DNA of 64,000 nt from Xenoacremonium recifei (lineage: Eukaryota; Ascomycota; Sordariomycetes; Hypocreales; Nectriaceae): NCBI GenBank assembly GCA_012184525.1, contig WOFQ01000007.1, positions 434,001 through 498,000 on the forward strand. Reading direction: 5' to 3'. The notes under the pieces are model-generated. The model did not search any database. It was not told where the DNA came from and saw only the letters and a program-made list of their open reading frames with translations. A program made the position numbers and the translations under genes. Positions 12,739 through 23,745 of this stretch are shown in pieces (position 1 is the first letter of the stretch; each line of letters begins with the position of its first letter).

Positions 12739-13928
12739 TACACTGTCTGCAACAACGCTTGAGGGAATGGGTCTCCTTGGTTCAGGAAAGAGGTGAGAAG
12801 TTGCAGACTTGTACACTTTGTGATGTGGGATCTTGAGTATTTCTACGGGACTTTTCTTTCATTTTTGATGATTCTTTGGATGCATTGGCTCGGGATACGG
12901 AAAGCATGGGAAGGGAGCGGTCCAGATGGACAGGTTTGGCATTGAATGGGAGCACACGCACAAGCATGGAACATGAGATACTTTTACGGATTTTCTTTGG
13001 ATAGTATTTTAAATTTCTCAACTCTTCTTCTCTCTAATCACTGCTGTGAAGTTGGTGTCTCTGGCTTCCAAGTGTCAGGGCTTAAATCTTGACTCGAGTT
13101 CTACGGTAATCGGTCAGGCCTAATCCGCATATCGCTTCTACAGCCGAAGCAACACCGGTCAAGCCCGCAGGTGGACGACATGGTGCTAAATCAGGAGCGT
13201 CGCGCAACGTTCCAGGCCGGAGGATCTCGATTGGCGGTCCCTGCAGCCGGTACGAGTACGACCATCCATCCATCCATCCATCCATCCATGCACATGCAGA
13301 CGCCTCTGAGATGTGATACGACCAGATCCAGCACCGTCGGGAGTGTGCCGGCCGGGGTTGTTGGCGCTGAACCACCCCCGTCCGTATCCGAGCGGCCGGG
13401 AACGCAGGGCGAAGTGAGGCGGACGGACGGCGTGGCGTGGTGGACTCAGGGGCATGCCGAGGCTAGACCGGCGTCGATCCGAGGAGGAATCCGTCCGAGA
13501 GATACATACATACATTGCTCTTTTAGAGTGTCGGACTTGTTTCGGGAGGGGAAGACGAGTGTGAGGCGGCGAGGTGGTGCGGAGGGGGAGGGGCCGGTGA
13601 GTTGCGAGACGGAGGATTGGACTGGTGAGTTGGACAGGAGCAACACGTGAGGATGACGGCGGTTGAGCAGGTTCGTGATAAGTGTGGTCATGAGGATGCA
13701 ATCAGGGGGGGTTGTAGCGGGAGGGATGTCGTTGCCCGACCTCATCGCGATGCCTTCCCGCCTGCTAAACGACACGGAGCCGTGATGCCCTCCGTGAAGG
13801 AGGGTCAGCCCCTTTTCGTGAAGATAGAGATGATCACAAGGCTCAACGCCCTCGTAGCACCAGGAAAATAACCGAGTGCTCCCTCAACTGACTCACAATG
13901 AGTCGACACCCAAGACCGACGTGCAACA
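12739..13928. other. Intergenic, about 1.2 kb
   Basis: No gene is supportable. It lies between two converging genes. It includes a tetranucleotide microsatellite at 13262-13289. A long plus-strand frame across 13171-13650 is driven by this repeat and by G-rich sequence. Confidence 0.4.
13262..13289. repeat. (CCAT)n microsatellite
   Basis: Seven uninterrupted copies of a CCAT tetranucleotide. A shorter copy of the same unit occurs at 63255-63272. Confidence 0.85.
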
Positions 13929-14872
13929 TCACTCCTCCTTCTCCCTCGCCTCATCTTCACTCTCCTCGTCATCCAACTCCGCCAGCATCTCCAGCGCCTC
14001 CATCGCCCTCCCCACCACCGTCAGACTATCCCGCAGCAGCACTACGTCCCCTCCCTGTCAGTAATTGTTCGCCTGCCTCAAGCACAACAGAGCAACTCAC
14101 CCAGCGGCACCACCGCCCACGGCAGATTAAACCCGACATAGTACACCCAGAAGTACAGCGTCTCGGGCCGGCTGTAGGCCACGCCGTGCAGGCGCGCCTC
14201 GGTCCAGTTGGTCAGATAGTACAGGGAAACGCCGTACAGGTGAGCGGTGCAGACTATTGTCTGCGCGACGTGGCGCCAGCGCGCTCCGGTGAGGATGGCG
14301 AGGAACGTGAGGCCGCTGAGGGGGCCCCAGGCGAGCTTGGGCACGCGTCAGCTCCGGCACTTGTGATTAGATTGTCACCACTCACGGCTGTAATGGTCTC
14401 GACGGATATCGTAAAGACGTCATCTGTTAGGTAGCGCGAGTCGGAAAGGGCGTACTCCTTCCAGAGCTGTGCGAAGGGGGTTGACATGCCGGCCAGTTGA
14501 GTCCGGTAGACCAGATAGTACCCTTCCCATCGTCAGCCTTGAATTTCCCGTCCTTCACGATGAGCACCCACCTTCAAATCCAATATGCAGGAAGGCGCCT
14601 TATCATTTCCTCGTCAGCAGTGTACCACCCCTGAGGCGTCAACACTCACATAGGGCAAACCATGCGGCCGCAAACCGGTCCAATGCCGTCAGCTTCACCC
14701 GACTACGAGCCGCTTGTCGCAGTGCCGTTGCGATAACCGCCACACTCGCCCCTCCAAACGTCAGCAGGAGCTGCTGCACGGGTTTATCGTTGGGCACATA
14801 GCCCGGAATGGCCGCTGTGAGGGGGTAGTACGGGTGCGCGAAGCTGCCCTCGGCCGCCACAGAGGAAGACAT
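13929..14872 (-). CDS. EBP-type delta8-delta7 sterol isomerase (EXPERA domain)
   Basis: Multi-pass ER membrane protein of the emopamil-binding protein family, which moves the sterol 8(9) double bond to 7(8). Five exons in transcript order: 14872..14650, 14598..14572, 14522..14386, 14335..14101, 14050..13929 (247 residues). The introns are about 50 nt each. The 27-nt second exon encodes AFLHIGFE and so supplies the catalytic-type His79 and Glu83; Glu125 sits in SVETITA. QLWKEYALSDSRY, LAWGPLSG and TLYFWVYYVGFNLPW match the human enzyme in order and spacing. The last intron must use the second AG of a tandem site to keep the frame into DVVLLRDSLTVV and the acidic C-terminus. The start is the first ATG in frame (MSSSVAAE). 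Most fungi rely on the unrelated Erg2 for this step, so this protein may be an extra or specialised isomerase. Confidence 0.88.
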
Positions 14873-15476
14873 GATAACTGCTGTTTCCCTGTGGACGTCT
14901 GTAGCCTTTGTGGTCTTTTCAGCGTCCAGAAGCTCGGTTGGCACGGGCAATTGGTCCGGGAATGTGCTGAAGGTTGAGGCCCGGAGCCGTGAAGTCTTCA
15001 GGGACGGTGGAGTCCTTCCGGCTACGGGCCGCTCCGGAGGCCAACAACAACAACTCCCGGCTTTCGGCCATCACGTGATGGAATGCTCACTTACACATAT
15101 GCCATTGTAAAGATGCAAGGTTGAGATAGAAAAAAGAGAATTGGCTTTTCTTCAAAGAGTTGATCACGTTCATAACATTGTCATATTTTTCTATGCATTT
15201 AATCATTTTGATTGTTGGCACCTGGCCATACATAATTGTACACAAAGCCCTGCAATTCCCCTAAATAGACGTTTGGATGGATTCTTCAGCATCCCCCACG
15301 ACCAGATGGTCGATCACCATATGCTACCGGTGGATAGTAGTCTACACCGAACCAATACGCAGAATATATTCCAATAATCTCCTGAGAAGGGCACTTTAAG
15401 GTCAGTCTGCGGTGAAACCCTCCGCCGAAGATGGTCCAAGATTGAGATGTCGGCATCTCAATAAGAACGAATTCGA
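14873..15476. other. Intergenic, EBP promoter and PrpF 3' flank
   Basis: About 600 bp with no supportable gene. The part near 15100-15480 is clearly AT-richer than its surroundings and is probably the PrpF 3' untranslated region. Confidence 0.4.
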
Positions 15477-16760
15477 CTAGTAGTAGACGTCTCCCTTCAT
15501 AAGAATCCTCGCGGTGCGAAGAAGCTGGGCAGATTCGATGTTCCCATTACGCATGGTAGTTCCAATATCAACCTTGCCGCTTGGATGTTCGATTGTTATC
15601 GTTTCCTTCGTCCGCCCCCCTATCAAGTCAGACGCAATAGTTCCTTCAAGTTGGGCGGAGGCTCCAAGACAAAGAGCCAGAGTCAAGGGGACAGCCTTGT
15701 GAGCCTGTCCCATGGAAAGGGCCTGACATTTGATGTCGGCCTTAGGTGATGAGGTCTTGGGGAATAGCAGAACGATCTTAGGGACGCTTTCAATTTTGGG
15801 GTCCAGTCCCATTGTTGCGGCACCAACACGACGTATCTCTGCCAGCCGCTCCTTTAGAGCAGCATCAGCCTCAATCCCAGTAGGGTTCAAGACGGAGTCG
15901 TCTGGTAGACCGAGACTCTCGGTGCTAACGAAGACCCCGGGATTGCCCACATCTACTAGAGACGCTTGTATAGTGCTCCCATTTGACAGATGAAGCGTAT
16001 CAACTGGGTTGCCAGTAGGCAAAGCCTTACCCGTTTTGGCGCCTGCTGGGTTCATAAAGCTCATGGTGATCTTGGAGGCTGTTCCTGGCACACCATCCAT
16101 TTCATAATCTCCCTGGGGGCAGTACCGGAGAGGGCTTCCAGCGACCTTGAAGCGCGACGCCATGACCTTGATCGTGTTGGTGTTTAGAAACCGCACCACT
16201 CCCCATGGCTGGCCATCCGCATCCACCTCGACCCGCGGATTCTCAAGAATGCCCTGATCAAACGCTGCCGGCCCAACAAGAGACGACATGTTGCCACAAT
16301 TGCCAGCCATGTCAAGTACACCGTCCTTGATTCCCACCTGAACAAAAGTGAAGTCGACCTCCACATCAGGGCGCGTTGGCGGGCCGAGAACAACAATTTT
16401 GCTCGTAGACGAGATGCCCGAGCCCATGCCGTCTAGCTGTCGGCCGTACGCGTCTGGAGACCCCATTGCGGCCGGGAGCACCGTGTGCCATTGATCCTCG
16501 GGCGGCAGGTCCTTGCGGTGAATAATAAGCCCGTTGCTAGTGCCTCCGCGGGCGAACCATGCCGGAAAGCTGCGCAGGCTCGTCGCGGCGGGAGTCGAGG
16601 TTGAGAACGAGTTGGATGTGGGCATGGCAACGTGCACTTGCACGCCCATCCTTTGACTTAGCAACGACGCCTTGCTACAGGGAGAGAGACACGCTGTCAA
16701 TGGCGACGGTGACACTCTCTGGGAGAGGCTCCGTACTGCTCGTTTGGCGGACGAAGCCAT
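15477..16760 (-). CDS. PrpF-family isomerase (2-methylaconitate cis-trans isomerase-like)
   Basis: Intronless, 427 residues. PrpF proteins have the diaminopimelate-epimerase fold and isomerise 2-methylaconitate, or act on related tricarboxylates, in propionate catabolism. Supporting features: a PAWFARGGTSNGLIIHRKDLP start of the fold, the family-typical DMAGNCGNMSS loop with its conserved Cys, NTNTIK, the PGVFVSTESLGLP segment in the second lobe, and the closing IEHPSGKVDIG. The first 38 residues are rich in Ser/Arg and contain no acidic residue (MASSAKRAVRSLSQRV), which fits a mitochondrial presequence; the fungal methylcitrate cycle is mitochondrial. The true substrate cannot be told from sequence. 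It is divergent from a Zn2Cys6 regulator that could control it. Confidence 0.9.
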   Translation of the reverse strand: MASSAKRAVRSLSQRVSPSPLTACLSPCSKASLLSQRMGVQVHVAMPTSNSFSTSTPAATSLRSFPAWFARGGTSNGLIIHRKDLPPEDQWHTVLPAAMGSPDAYGRQLDGMGSGISSTSKIVVLGPPTRPDVEVDFTFVQVGIKDGVLDMAGNCGNMSSLVGPAAFDQGILENPRVEVDADGQPWGVVRFLNTNTIKVMASRFKVAGSPLRYCPQGDYEMDGVPGTASKITMSFMNPAGAKTGKALPTGNPVDTLHLSNGSTIQASLVDVGNPGVFVSTESLGLPDDSVLNPTGIEADAALKERLAEIRRVGAATMGLDPKIESVPKIVLLFPKTSSPKADIKCQALSMGQAHKAVPLTLALCLGASAQLEGTIASDLIGGRTKETITIEHPSGKVDIGTTMRNGNIESAQLLRTARILMKGDVYY

Positions 16761-17581
16761 GATGTTGTCCCATGGGTGGTTGTGGTGATGGATAGACGTT
16801 GTTGGAGTTGGAGTTGGGGTTGGAAATGGAGCTGCGCTGTATACGCCCTGAAGCTCAGTGGCCGGTTCAGCGGAAGGAGCGATTTGACCGTGCCCTGCGC
16901 CTACCGCCGCTCATCATGACTACAACCTGCAAGTATTCTCATCTCTCGGACATATTAATTTTCTCCCTTATCCTTACACACATGGGATACTCTACTTAAG
17001 ATTGCGCCTCTTTTCTAAGAAGCAACCATTTGCAGTGATTCCATCCCAGTGCAACGATCGGTTACACCCACCCGTTTTCTCTTGACAAAATTACCCAGAC
17101 AGCCCACCAACCCACCTCGGTGTGATAAGTCCCCGCATATGCATCTCCTCCTCAGCTCTCACAACTCACAAATGCAAGCAGTAAGCGAACGGGGAGCTCG
17201 ACGTAGCAAGATGCTATTGGCCAAGGCCAGTCCTTCAAGCTGCATGGATGAAAGGGTGGTGGAGGTGTTATGCGGCCAAGGGCTAGTCCTCCAATACCAC
17301 CCAACTAGCTCACGACTTACTCCTATGTACTGTATGTACTCCGTACGTATATGCAATTCAGCACTGGATGATTGAGCCAGGTTATAGCTGAAACAAGTTA
17401 TTGAGTTCCTGGGCTAGATTTGGAACTACGGGTAAGTCGGATGTATCGTAATATGCACGGCCTGTCAGACCACTTAGAGCCCTCGTTCATAAGTAACGAG
17501 TGGCAGTCTGCATACTCCGCAGTCCCATTAGCATTCATCATTTTTTGATTGGTTGCTACCAGTTCATCTCCGGCTCTTCCA
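16761..17581. promoter_or_regulatory. Divergent promoter region, PrpF / Zn2Cys6 regulator
   Basis: About 820 bp between the start of the PrpF gene and the regulator. It contains one copy of the recurring TACTCCGTA motif at 17337-17345. No other named site is clear, and no gene is visible. Confidence 0.4.
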
Positions 17582-20187
17582 ATGCAACACCATCCTGAGA
17601 ATCGCGAGGACCCAAGAGGCGGCCCAATAACCGGAAAAGTGTACAAAAAGGCCCCGTGGGCATGTCTACTGTGCCGGTCTCGAAAACTTCGTTGCGATGT
17701 TTGGAGGACAGGAATGCCTTGTACAAGATGCCGCAAAAACGGCGAGTCGTGCATTGAGAGTGGCTCGGACTCAAGGATGTGCGTAAACGGCGGTCGTTGT
17801 TATTTGGATGCCTAGCTAATGAATGACCCTTGAGACTAAACATTCGGCGCAGCATCAACAAGGCCAACACTGAAGCTGAGCCAGTGAATGATGTCTTAAG
17901 GCTGTTATCGCAGCCGACTTCTCAGACAGCAAACACGCGGGAGGCGGCGGTGGACATTCCAAGAAACAACTCTGGACGCGAAAATTCGTCCTCTGCCTAT
18001 GTCGTTTATCTCGACTACCCCTTTTTGATCGTCGACAATCTGAGCAATCTTGCTTCTGAAGATGTTGATTATCTCGAGCTTCAAGGCTGTTTCCAAATTC
18101 CGAAACGAGAGATTCTGGACGAAATCGTGCAACAGTACTTTCTGCATATGCACCCGTTCCTCCCATTAATACATGAAGGAGATTTCTGGGATATGTATTA
18201 TCGCAGACGTTCGACTGATTTCTCAGCTCCCAAGTTTTCACTTCTTGTTTTCCAGGCAATGATCTTCGCTTCTTGCAATGTAAGTTCACATATACTCTAT
18301 AGAATCCTTATACTGACTTTTCCCTCTTCTTTTTGAACAGTTTACGCGGCTAGAAACCATGCAAGCGCTCGGATTTTCCAGCATTCGTGAAGCAAAAGCA
18401 TCCCTTTACAGGAAAGCAAAGGTATGGATGTATCTTTATCTCCGCCCTGATTCAGTTCCAGTCAGTATTGGTAATACATGGCGCCTCAGCTCCTACATGA
18501 CCTTGAAAGCGAGTCATCCCCTATCTGCATAGCCCAAGCGGCCTTGCTCATGTCTTTCCGAGCCTGCCTCTATACTGTTGGGGCTAAAAAGACAGCCTGG
18601 CTTAGTATCGCTATTCGGCATACCGAGATTGCGGGTGCGAGCTCTAATCCTGCCCCTCAATCAACTGAGGCCGACCGGGATGGAAAAAATAACAAACTAA
18701 GGCTTACTGTAAAAAGACTTTGGTGGTGCTGCATTATTCGTGATCGTATCTTATCGCTTTGCCTTAGGAGAGGCATCCAGATCGGTAATTCGAGACTCAA
18801 CTTGGCATCACACTCTCCCCTATCCTCTTCGGACTTACAAGACGAGATTTACTGCAGTGTTGTTTACAGCCCCGAAACAAAGATGTCACTTGGGCGAATA
18901 TTCGACAGATTTGTTCAACTGTGCATCATATTGACGGACGTACTCATGATTCTGTATCCCTTCGACGAAAGCTTTATCTCCGATTCCTCGCCAGATGTGT
19001 ATTTGTCTATCATTCAAAGAGCCAAGACAGATTTGCCGGGATGGGATGGAGATACACGATCCAACCTTCAAGACTTCATGATGATGACGGCGAGCAATTT
19101 TGCCGATGGAGACGATGAAGATCATGCTACCACTCTTTACACAAACTTTGCATATATTTTTTATTAGTGAGTTCTCAATTCGGTTGTCCGTTTCCTACTG
19201 ACTGTGTTTAGTTCTTCTCGACTGTCGCTACTCCATCATGAGCTTCTCCTTTTGGTGAAAAATCTAGACGATCAGCCCTGTGACCTTCGAGCCGCTGTCA
19301 GTGGCATCAAAATGGAAGTCCAGGATACTGTTTCCGCAATAACAAGCTGTTTTGAAAGACTTCACGACTTGAAAATAAGCCGTTGGCTTACGAGCAGTGC
19401 TGTTGCTTGTCTTGCTACGCCATTGCTTCTTCATGTCCTAGACCTGAAGCTGCTTCACCAACCTCTCGATTCTCCTTCCTCACAGATCTTGACAATGGGA
19501 AATACCTGGCCACCCGATGCTCTAGCTGCAAGTCTCAAAATATACCATCTCCAGTATGAGTTGGTTGATTTTGTTCTCAGTATGATAGAAAATGTCCTGC
19601 AGGAGCTGCACTTTGATCATGCGAATACGATCACTCCAACGGAACGTCAGTCACTCCAGTGGTCCGATATGCTTGACCACGAACCAAAACTATACCTGTT
19701 GTCGATGCTTATGCTCGATCTGGGCATGAGTAACGGGCGGGTTCCGCAAAAGAAGGACTTCCCATTTATTCTCGAGAGTCCCCTCACTGTTGATCTAGGA
19801 ACAACCAGAGTATCGTTCAGTGGCCACAAAGGACAAATCACGGCCACAAGGCTCCAAGAAAGAATCCAAGCGCCTAGTTCAAGATTGGACCCCATCCCGA
19901 CCAGGCTAGATACCTGGCCTGTACTCAGCCAGGACCAAGGACTCGAGTGCCCTCAAGACACAGACGGAGAGGACGAAGCTGAATCGTCTGGAAATCATGC
20001 TATTGAAATGCCAATGAACATGCCGGGTCATTCCGACAGCTCCATTCTGCAAGCAGATGGGCCTTCTGACGGGGTATCAGAAAACGACATGTTCCCTCTG
20101 GAGGGCCCTATGGAAGATGTGTTCAGAACGCTGTTGGACTTTGACTCCTCTCCTTTCATGAGCGACATCATCCGGGCTGCGCTCTAG
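17582..20187 (+). CDS. Zn(II)2Cys6 transcription factor with fungal-specific regulatory domain
   Basis: Nuclear regulator of 785 residues. Exons are 17582..17778, 17853..18279, 18341..18421, 18490..19166 and 19212..20187; all junctions keep the frame. The binuclear zinc cluster is complete: Cys28, 31, 38, 47, 50 and 57 (WACLLCRSRKLRC, then CTRCRKNGESC). The middle carries the fungal-specific TF domain: FLHMHPFLPLIHEGDFW, then a spliced LYRKAKLLHDLES block, then IAQAALLMSFRACL and AIRHTEIA, and LRLTVKRLWWCCIIRDR. The C-terminal region is acidic and hydrophobic, ending SPFMSDIIRAAL, and is a plausible activation domain. The upstream in-frame TTG at 17549 is ignored in favour of the ATG. Target genes are unknown; the divergently transcribed PrpF gene is the nearest candidate. 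Confidence 0.92.
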
Positions 20188-21234
20188 TTTATGGGAAGTG
20201 GAGATGATGGTGTGATATATTCATCAGAACAGTCGCAAGATGTTCTACTTTGATCAGATTACGTCTGTTGTCCAGGACGTGGCGCAATCAGCAAGGCGAG
20301 ATTTACTACATTTATGCAAGCTGTCCGTTTCAGCACGGAAAGAAGAAAATAAAAGGGCGAACACCTTTACCGCGGGTATTATTTGTGGGAATATGTGAGC
20401 TGCGTCCTGTTTGCACTCAACGAAGTAAGATGTTGTACTGTCCTGACTCAAGCCAGGTCAGGGGTTATCGGAGTCTCCGGGCTTTACTCACATATTGAGG
20501 ACATACCTCGTATGTACACTGTGTTAAGGCATTTAAATCGGCATATGCTAGTTGCCACCGGCGGAATCCGAGGATCCATAGATCGATCAGTCCACGCATC
20601 CGCGGTCCGAGACGTCGGGATCGTGCGTACGCCCGCCAACCCCTGACAGTTCGTCAGTGCACCAAACATCCCTCCTTTCCAGCTTGGGGTTGAAGCGGGG
20701 CCCCGCAAAGTACCTGGAGGTCCCCGTGTCAGGGACACAATCTCCTTTGGTCCCCGGCAAACAATTCAATATTGTTTATGAGTCCTTGAACACTCCGGCG
20801 ATGTTGCCGTTGATCGTTGTATTCCAGTAACAGAATAAGTACACATACACTGGAATAGAAGACTCACAGTCACGCATAGTTACTAGCAGGTAGACATGAT
20901 GCAGGGGTGGGAATACTTTCAAGGGCTTCTGCTTTCGAGAACATATGGAGCATGTTGCAAAAGTCCGGAACAGACGGCACAGAATTATGTTTACATCCCA
21001 ACCTTAGTTTGCGTCTCAGAAGAGGACTAGGCCTCGTGCGGAAGACAACCGAAGCAAGGAAGCTATGAAAAAAAATCGTGGTGGTATGGTTTCTGGGTCG
21101 CTCTCCTAGGGAGCCGAAGTATAAGAATCCTATCTCGCCGCTGCTGTGTTGCTGAAACTCCAGCTTCAAGACAAATACCACATTCCTGCAAACAAGACTC
21201 ATCAACAGTTAACAAACTTCGCGGGTCACTAACA
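20188..21234. other. Intergenic, promoter of the acetate transporter
   Basis: About 1 kb with no supportable gene. It holds a 12-bp palindrome (20695-20706) made of two inverted CreA-type hexamers, and a TATA-like tataag at about 21119, 116 bp before the transporter start. Confidence 0.45.
20695..20706. promoter_or_regulatory. Inverted pair of CreA-type (SYGGRG) sites
   Basis: A perfect 12-bp palindrome formed by gcgggg and ccccgc. Each half fits the SYGGRG consensus of the carbon catabolite repressor CreA/Mig1. It lies 530 bp upstream of the acetate transporter, a gene class normally repressed by glucose. The match is seen directly; function is inferred. Confidence 0.4.
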
Positions 21235-22387
21235 ATGTCTGAAATAGATGGTCGTCATATTGATGTAGTGGGGGAAACACTTCGGAAAATGCAGACGGCA
21301 GAGAGTGTCTTTATCCCCAAGGATGTCTTTGAGAAGCTCTACCTGAACCCCGAAAGACCAGTGGCTGGTCAACTGCGGCATACCTTTGGAAACCCAACTC
21401 CTCTTGGACTCATTGGGTTTCTGATGGCCGGAACTCCCAATGCTATTGCTGCTATGGGATGGCGTGGTGCTGGTGGAAACGGAGGTGCTCTTCTGTACGT
21501 TTCTTATTTCCTTCATCGCTTCTGCAGGCCCATTTTGTTTTAAGTTGCTCACAACAGGTTTCTCTATTCTAGAACTGTCTTCATCTTCTTTGGAGGGGTC
21601 TTACAAATCATTGGAGCTCTCGGTGAATGGGTTTTGGGAAACACGTTCTCGAGTACAGTGTTTTTCACCTTCGGTAAGCCGTGATACGTCTTCTTGAATC
21701 TCAGATGCATCTTCAAATATAGTGTCTTGAAGGAGCACTGATTTGCGTGACGCAGGTGGTTTCTGGCTTGTCCAGGGAACAAATTTGCAACCTTTTTACC
21801 CGATAGGTCTGGCTTATTCCTCGACCAGCGACAACGCTGAAGGAATGACCACTTCGGGATTTTATGCTACAACAGGTATTGCTTACAATTCATTTATAAC
21901 TCTTTCCTGTAGGAATTTGGGCGGTTAACTGTCTCAAAGGCTTCTTCTTTCTTTTCATGACCCTTCTGACATACATGTTCGCTGTCTGCGCCGTTCGAGT
22001 CAACGTGATTCTCTTCGCCGGCTTACACTTTCTGACCGTTGGCCTCGGCTGCTTTACCGGCGTGTACTGGAATTTGGCTTTAGGGAACGACGAGTTGGCT
22101 GGCCGTCTTCAAAAAGTGAGCATACATTCCGTTTGCGTTCTAACACAAGTGATTTATACCTTCTGTACCCAGGTGGTAATATAATTCTGGCTAATGACAT
22201 AAAATAGGTTGGCGGGGCATTTGTCTTTGCTCTGTGCGCCATCGTCTGGTACCTCCTGTTCGCAGAGCTGTTAGAATCTGTTGACTTCCCGATTTCCTTG
22301 CCTGTGGGTGATTTGAGTCAGGTTGTGCCAGCTAAAAGGCGCAAAAGAGCACGCAGTGGAAGTGAGACTAAGTCCAACAGTACTTAA
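21235..22387 (+). CDS. AceTr family acetate/succinate transporter (GPR1/FUN34/YaaH; Ady2/AcpA-like)
   Basis: Plasma-membrane monocarboxylate channel or transporter of 287 residues. Exons are 21235..21494, 21573..21673, 21756..21875, 21913..22115 and 22208..22387. The protein has a hydrophilic N-terminus of about 50 residues, then the family signature NPTPLGLIGF at 53-62, and six predicted membrane helices: IGFLMAGTPNAIAAMGW, TVFIFFGGVLQIIGALGEW, VFFTFGGFWLVQG, GIWAVNCLKGFFFLFMTLL, VNVILFAGLHFLTVGLGCF and GGAFVFALCAIVWYLLFAEL. The tail is cytosolic and basic (KRRKRARSG). The third intron is only 37 nt. The family exports or imports acetate, and in fungi is induced by acetate and other weak acids. 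Substrate is inferred from family. Confidence 0.92.
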
Positions 22388-23169
22388 CGAGGGCGCAAGT
22401 TTTAGTTGCAGATGCTGGTTCAGTTCTACCCATTGGGTGCTCATGTGCTGCTATAGAATGATTTATATACATGAAAATAGCGCCTATCGGTCATCTTTAT
22501 GTCTTCAAGAATTCTTGCACTGTTCACTATGCCCTTGAAATCTCGCCCCCATTGATGATAATGCCTAGTATTCATAAGTTGACTTATACCCACACCTCAA
22601 TTCAGGGTATCAGATGGCCATGTATACAATGGAACGATTATACATGTATTCACGGGGTGAAAGAAGGTTTCTTCTGGCAGCATTGTACTCTTTTGAAACC
22701 CAACTCTAGGTAACCCTCCATCTCCGTCCCCAACTCAGCTCATCCCTGCTAGCTGCCCTGCTCTTGGAGTCCCTCCCACTCATGCATGCAACCTTCCCTC
22801 TCCATCAGCCTGCCCGCTTTCCAATGCACAACAGAGGGTCAAAACAAGACTCAAAACAAGGTCCAGCGCATGCAAGTTAGGGAGTATCCGTGCCGTCCGT
22901 CTGCAGGTCAAGGGCTCACCGGGGTGGGCTGGAGGAGCGCGGCGTATGTAGTGAGTTGTGACAATAGTTGATAGATGATAAAGATAAGAAAGAGAGTGAG
23001 TTGTGACATGTTTGTCCCCGTCATTGCTGCCCTGATCCTTCTGCACCACCTTTACCGGGGATAACTCAACTTGATCCTGATATCACCTCGCACCATTCAA
23101 CACCATAAACACCTCCCAGCTTCATCAGATCATACCCATGTCTCGTCAAGATCGTGAACTCCCCTCCCT
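22388..23169. other. Intergenic, convergent 3' flanks
   Basis: About 780 bp between converging genes. I see no gene and no clear repeat, only short frames. Confidence 0.4.
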
Positions 23170-23745
23170 CTACTTCTTCCAAAACCGCCTCATCACCCGA
23201 TCCGCATACCCCTCATCCATCCCCCAGTTCTCAACCGCATCCTTGATCCCCCTCTCCATGCGCCCAACATACTCGGTCCGCGGCTCATCCTCGCCCACGC
23301 GCTCGCCATCCACGTAGATCAGCGCCCTCAGCGTCTCTCCCACGGCCTCGCCGCCCGCATCGCGCACCCACTCAACCTCCACCTGGAACTTCTGGTATGC
23401 CCACGGCACGCCCTCATATCCATCCAGCAGCTCCTCGTCGCGCGGCGGCAGCAGGTATAGCAGCCCGTACACGCCGCCGCTGCTGTCCTTCTCGGCTGCT
23501 TTTCCTTTGTCGTCGTCGGTGGCTTCCTCGACCTGCGCTATGTTGGCGTACCCGCGCTCGTTGATGAACCACTTCCAGCCCTCCAGATATCCCAATCCCA
23601 CAGGCGTCGAGTACGGGCACCGCTGCCGCATCTGCTCCGTCGACAGGTTCGAGCCGTACGCAAAGTACAGCACCTCGTGGCGGTTCTCCTGCATCAGCGT
23701 CATCGTGCTGCCCTGCGAGGGCTGACTGTCGCCCTGCGAGCTCAT
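23170..23745 (-). CDS. Gamma-glutamylcyclotransferase-like protein
   Basis: Intronless, 191 residues. The fold-defining motif LYFAYGSNLS lies near residues 26-35, and the family acid residue is present in DGYEGVPWAYQK, which aligns with the catalytic Glu of human GGCT. GYLEGWKWFINERGYANIA and GVYGLLYLLPPRDEELLD complete the beta-barrel order typical of the family. Such enzymes release 5-oxoproline from gamma-glutamyl peptides and so take part in glutathione turnover in the cytosol. An acidic insert (EATDDDKGKAAEKDSS) lengthens one loop. The start chosen (MSSQGDSQ) is the first ATG of the frame. Exact substrate is not determinable: the family also includes gamma-glutamylamine cyclotransferases. 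Confidence 0.88.
   Translation of the reverse strand: MSSQGDSQPSQGSTMTLMQENRHEVLYFAYGSNLSTEQMRQRCPYSTPVGLGYLEGWKWFINERGYANIAQVEEATDDDKGKAAEKDSSGGVYGLLYLLPPRDEELLDGYEGVPWAYQKFQVEVEWVRDAGGEAVGETLRALIYVDGERVGEDEPRTEYVGRMERGIKDAVENWGMDEGYADRVMRRFWKK

Noticed and set aside
14873..14950. N-terminal extension of the EBP protein from a TTG codon
   Set aside because: No ATG; eukaryotic initiation at TTG is unlikely and the ATG at 14872 fits the family.
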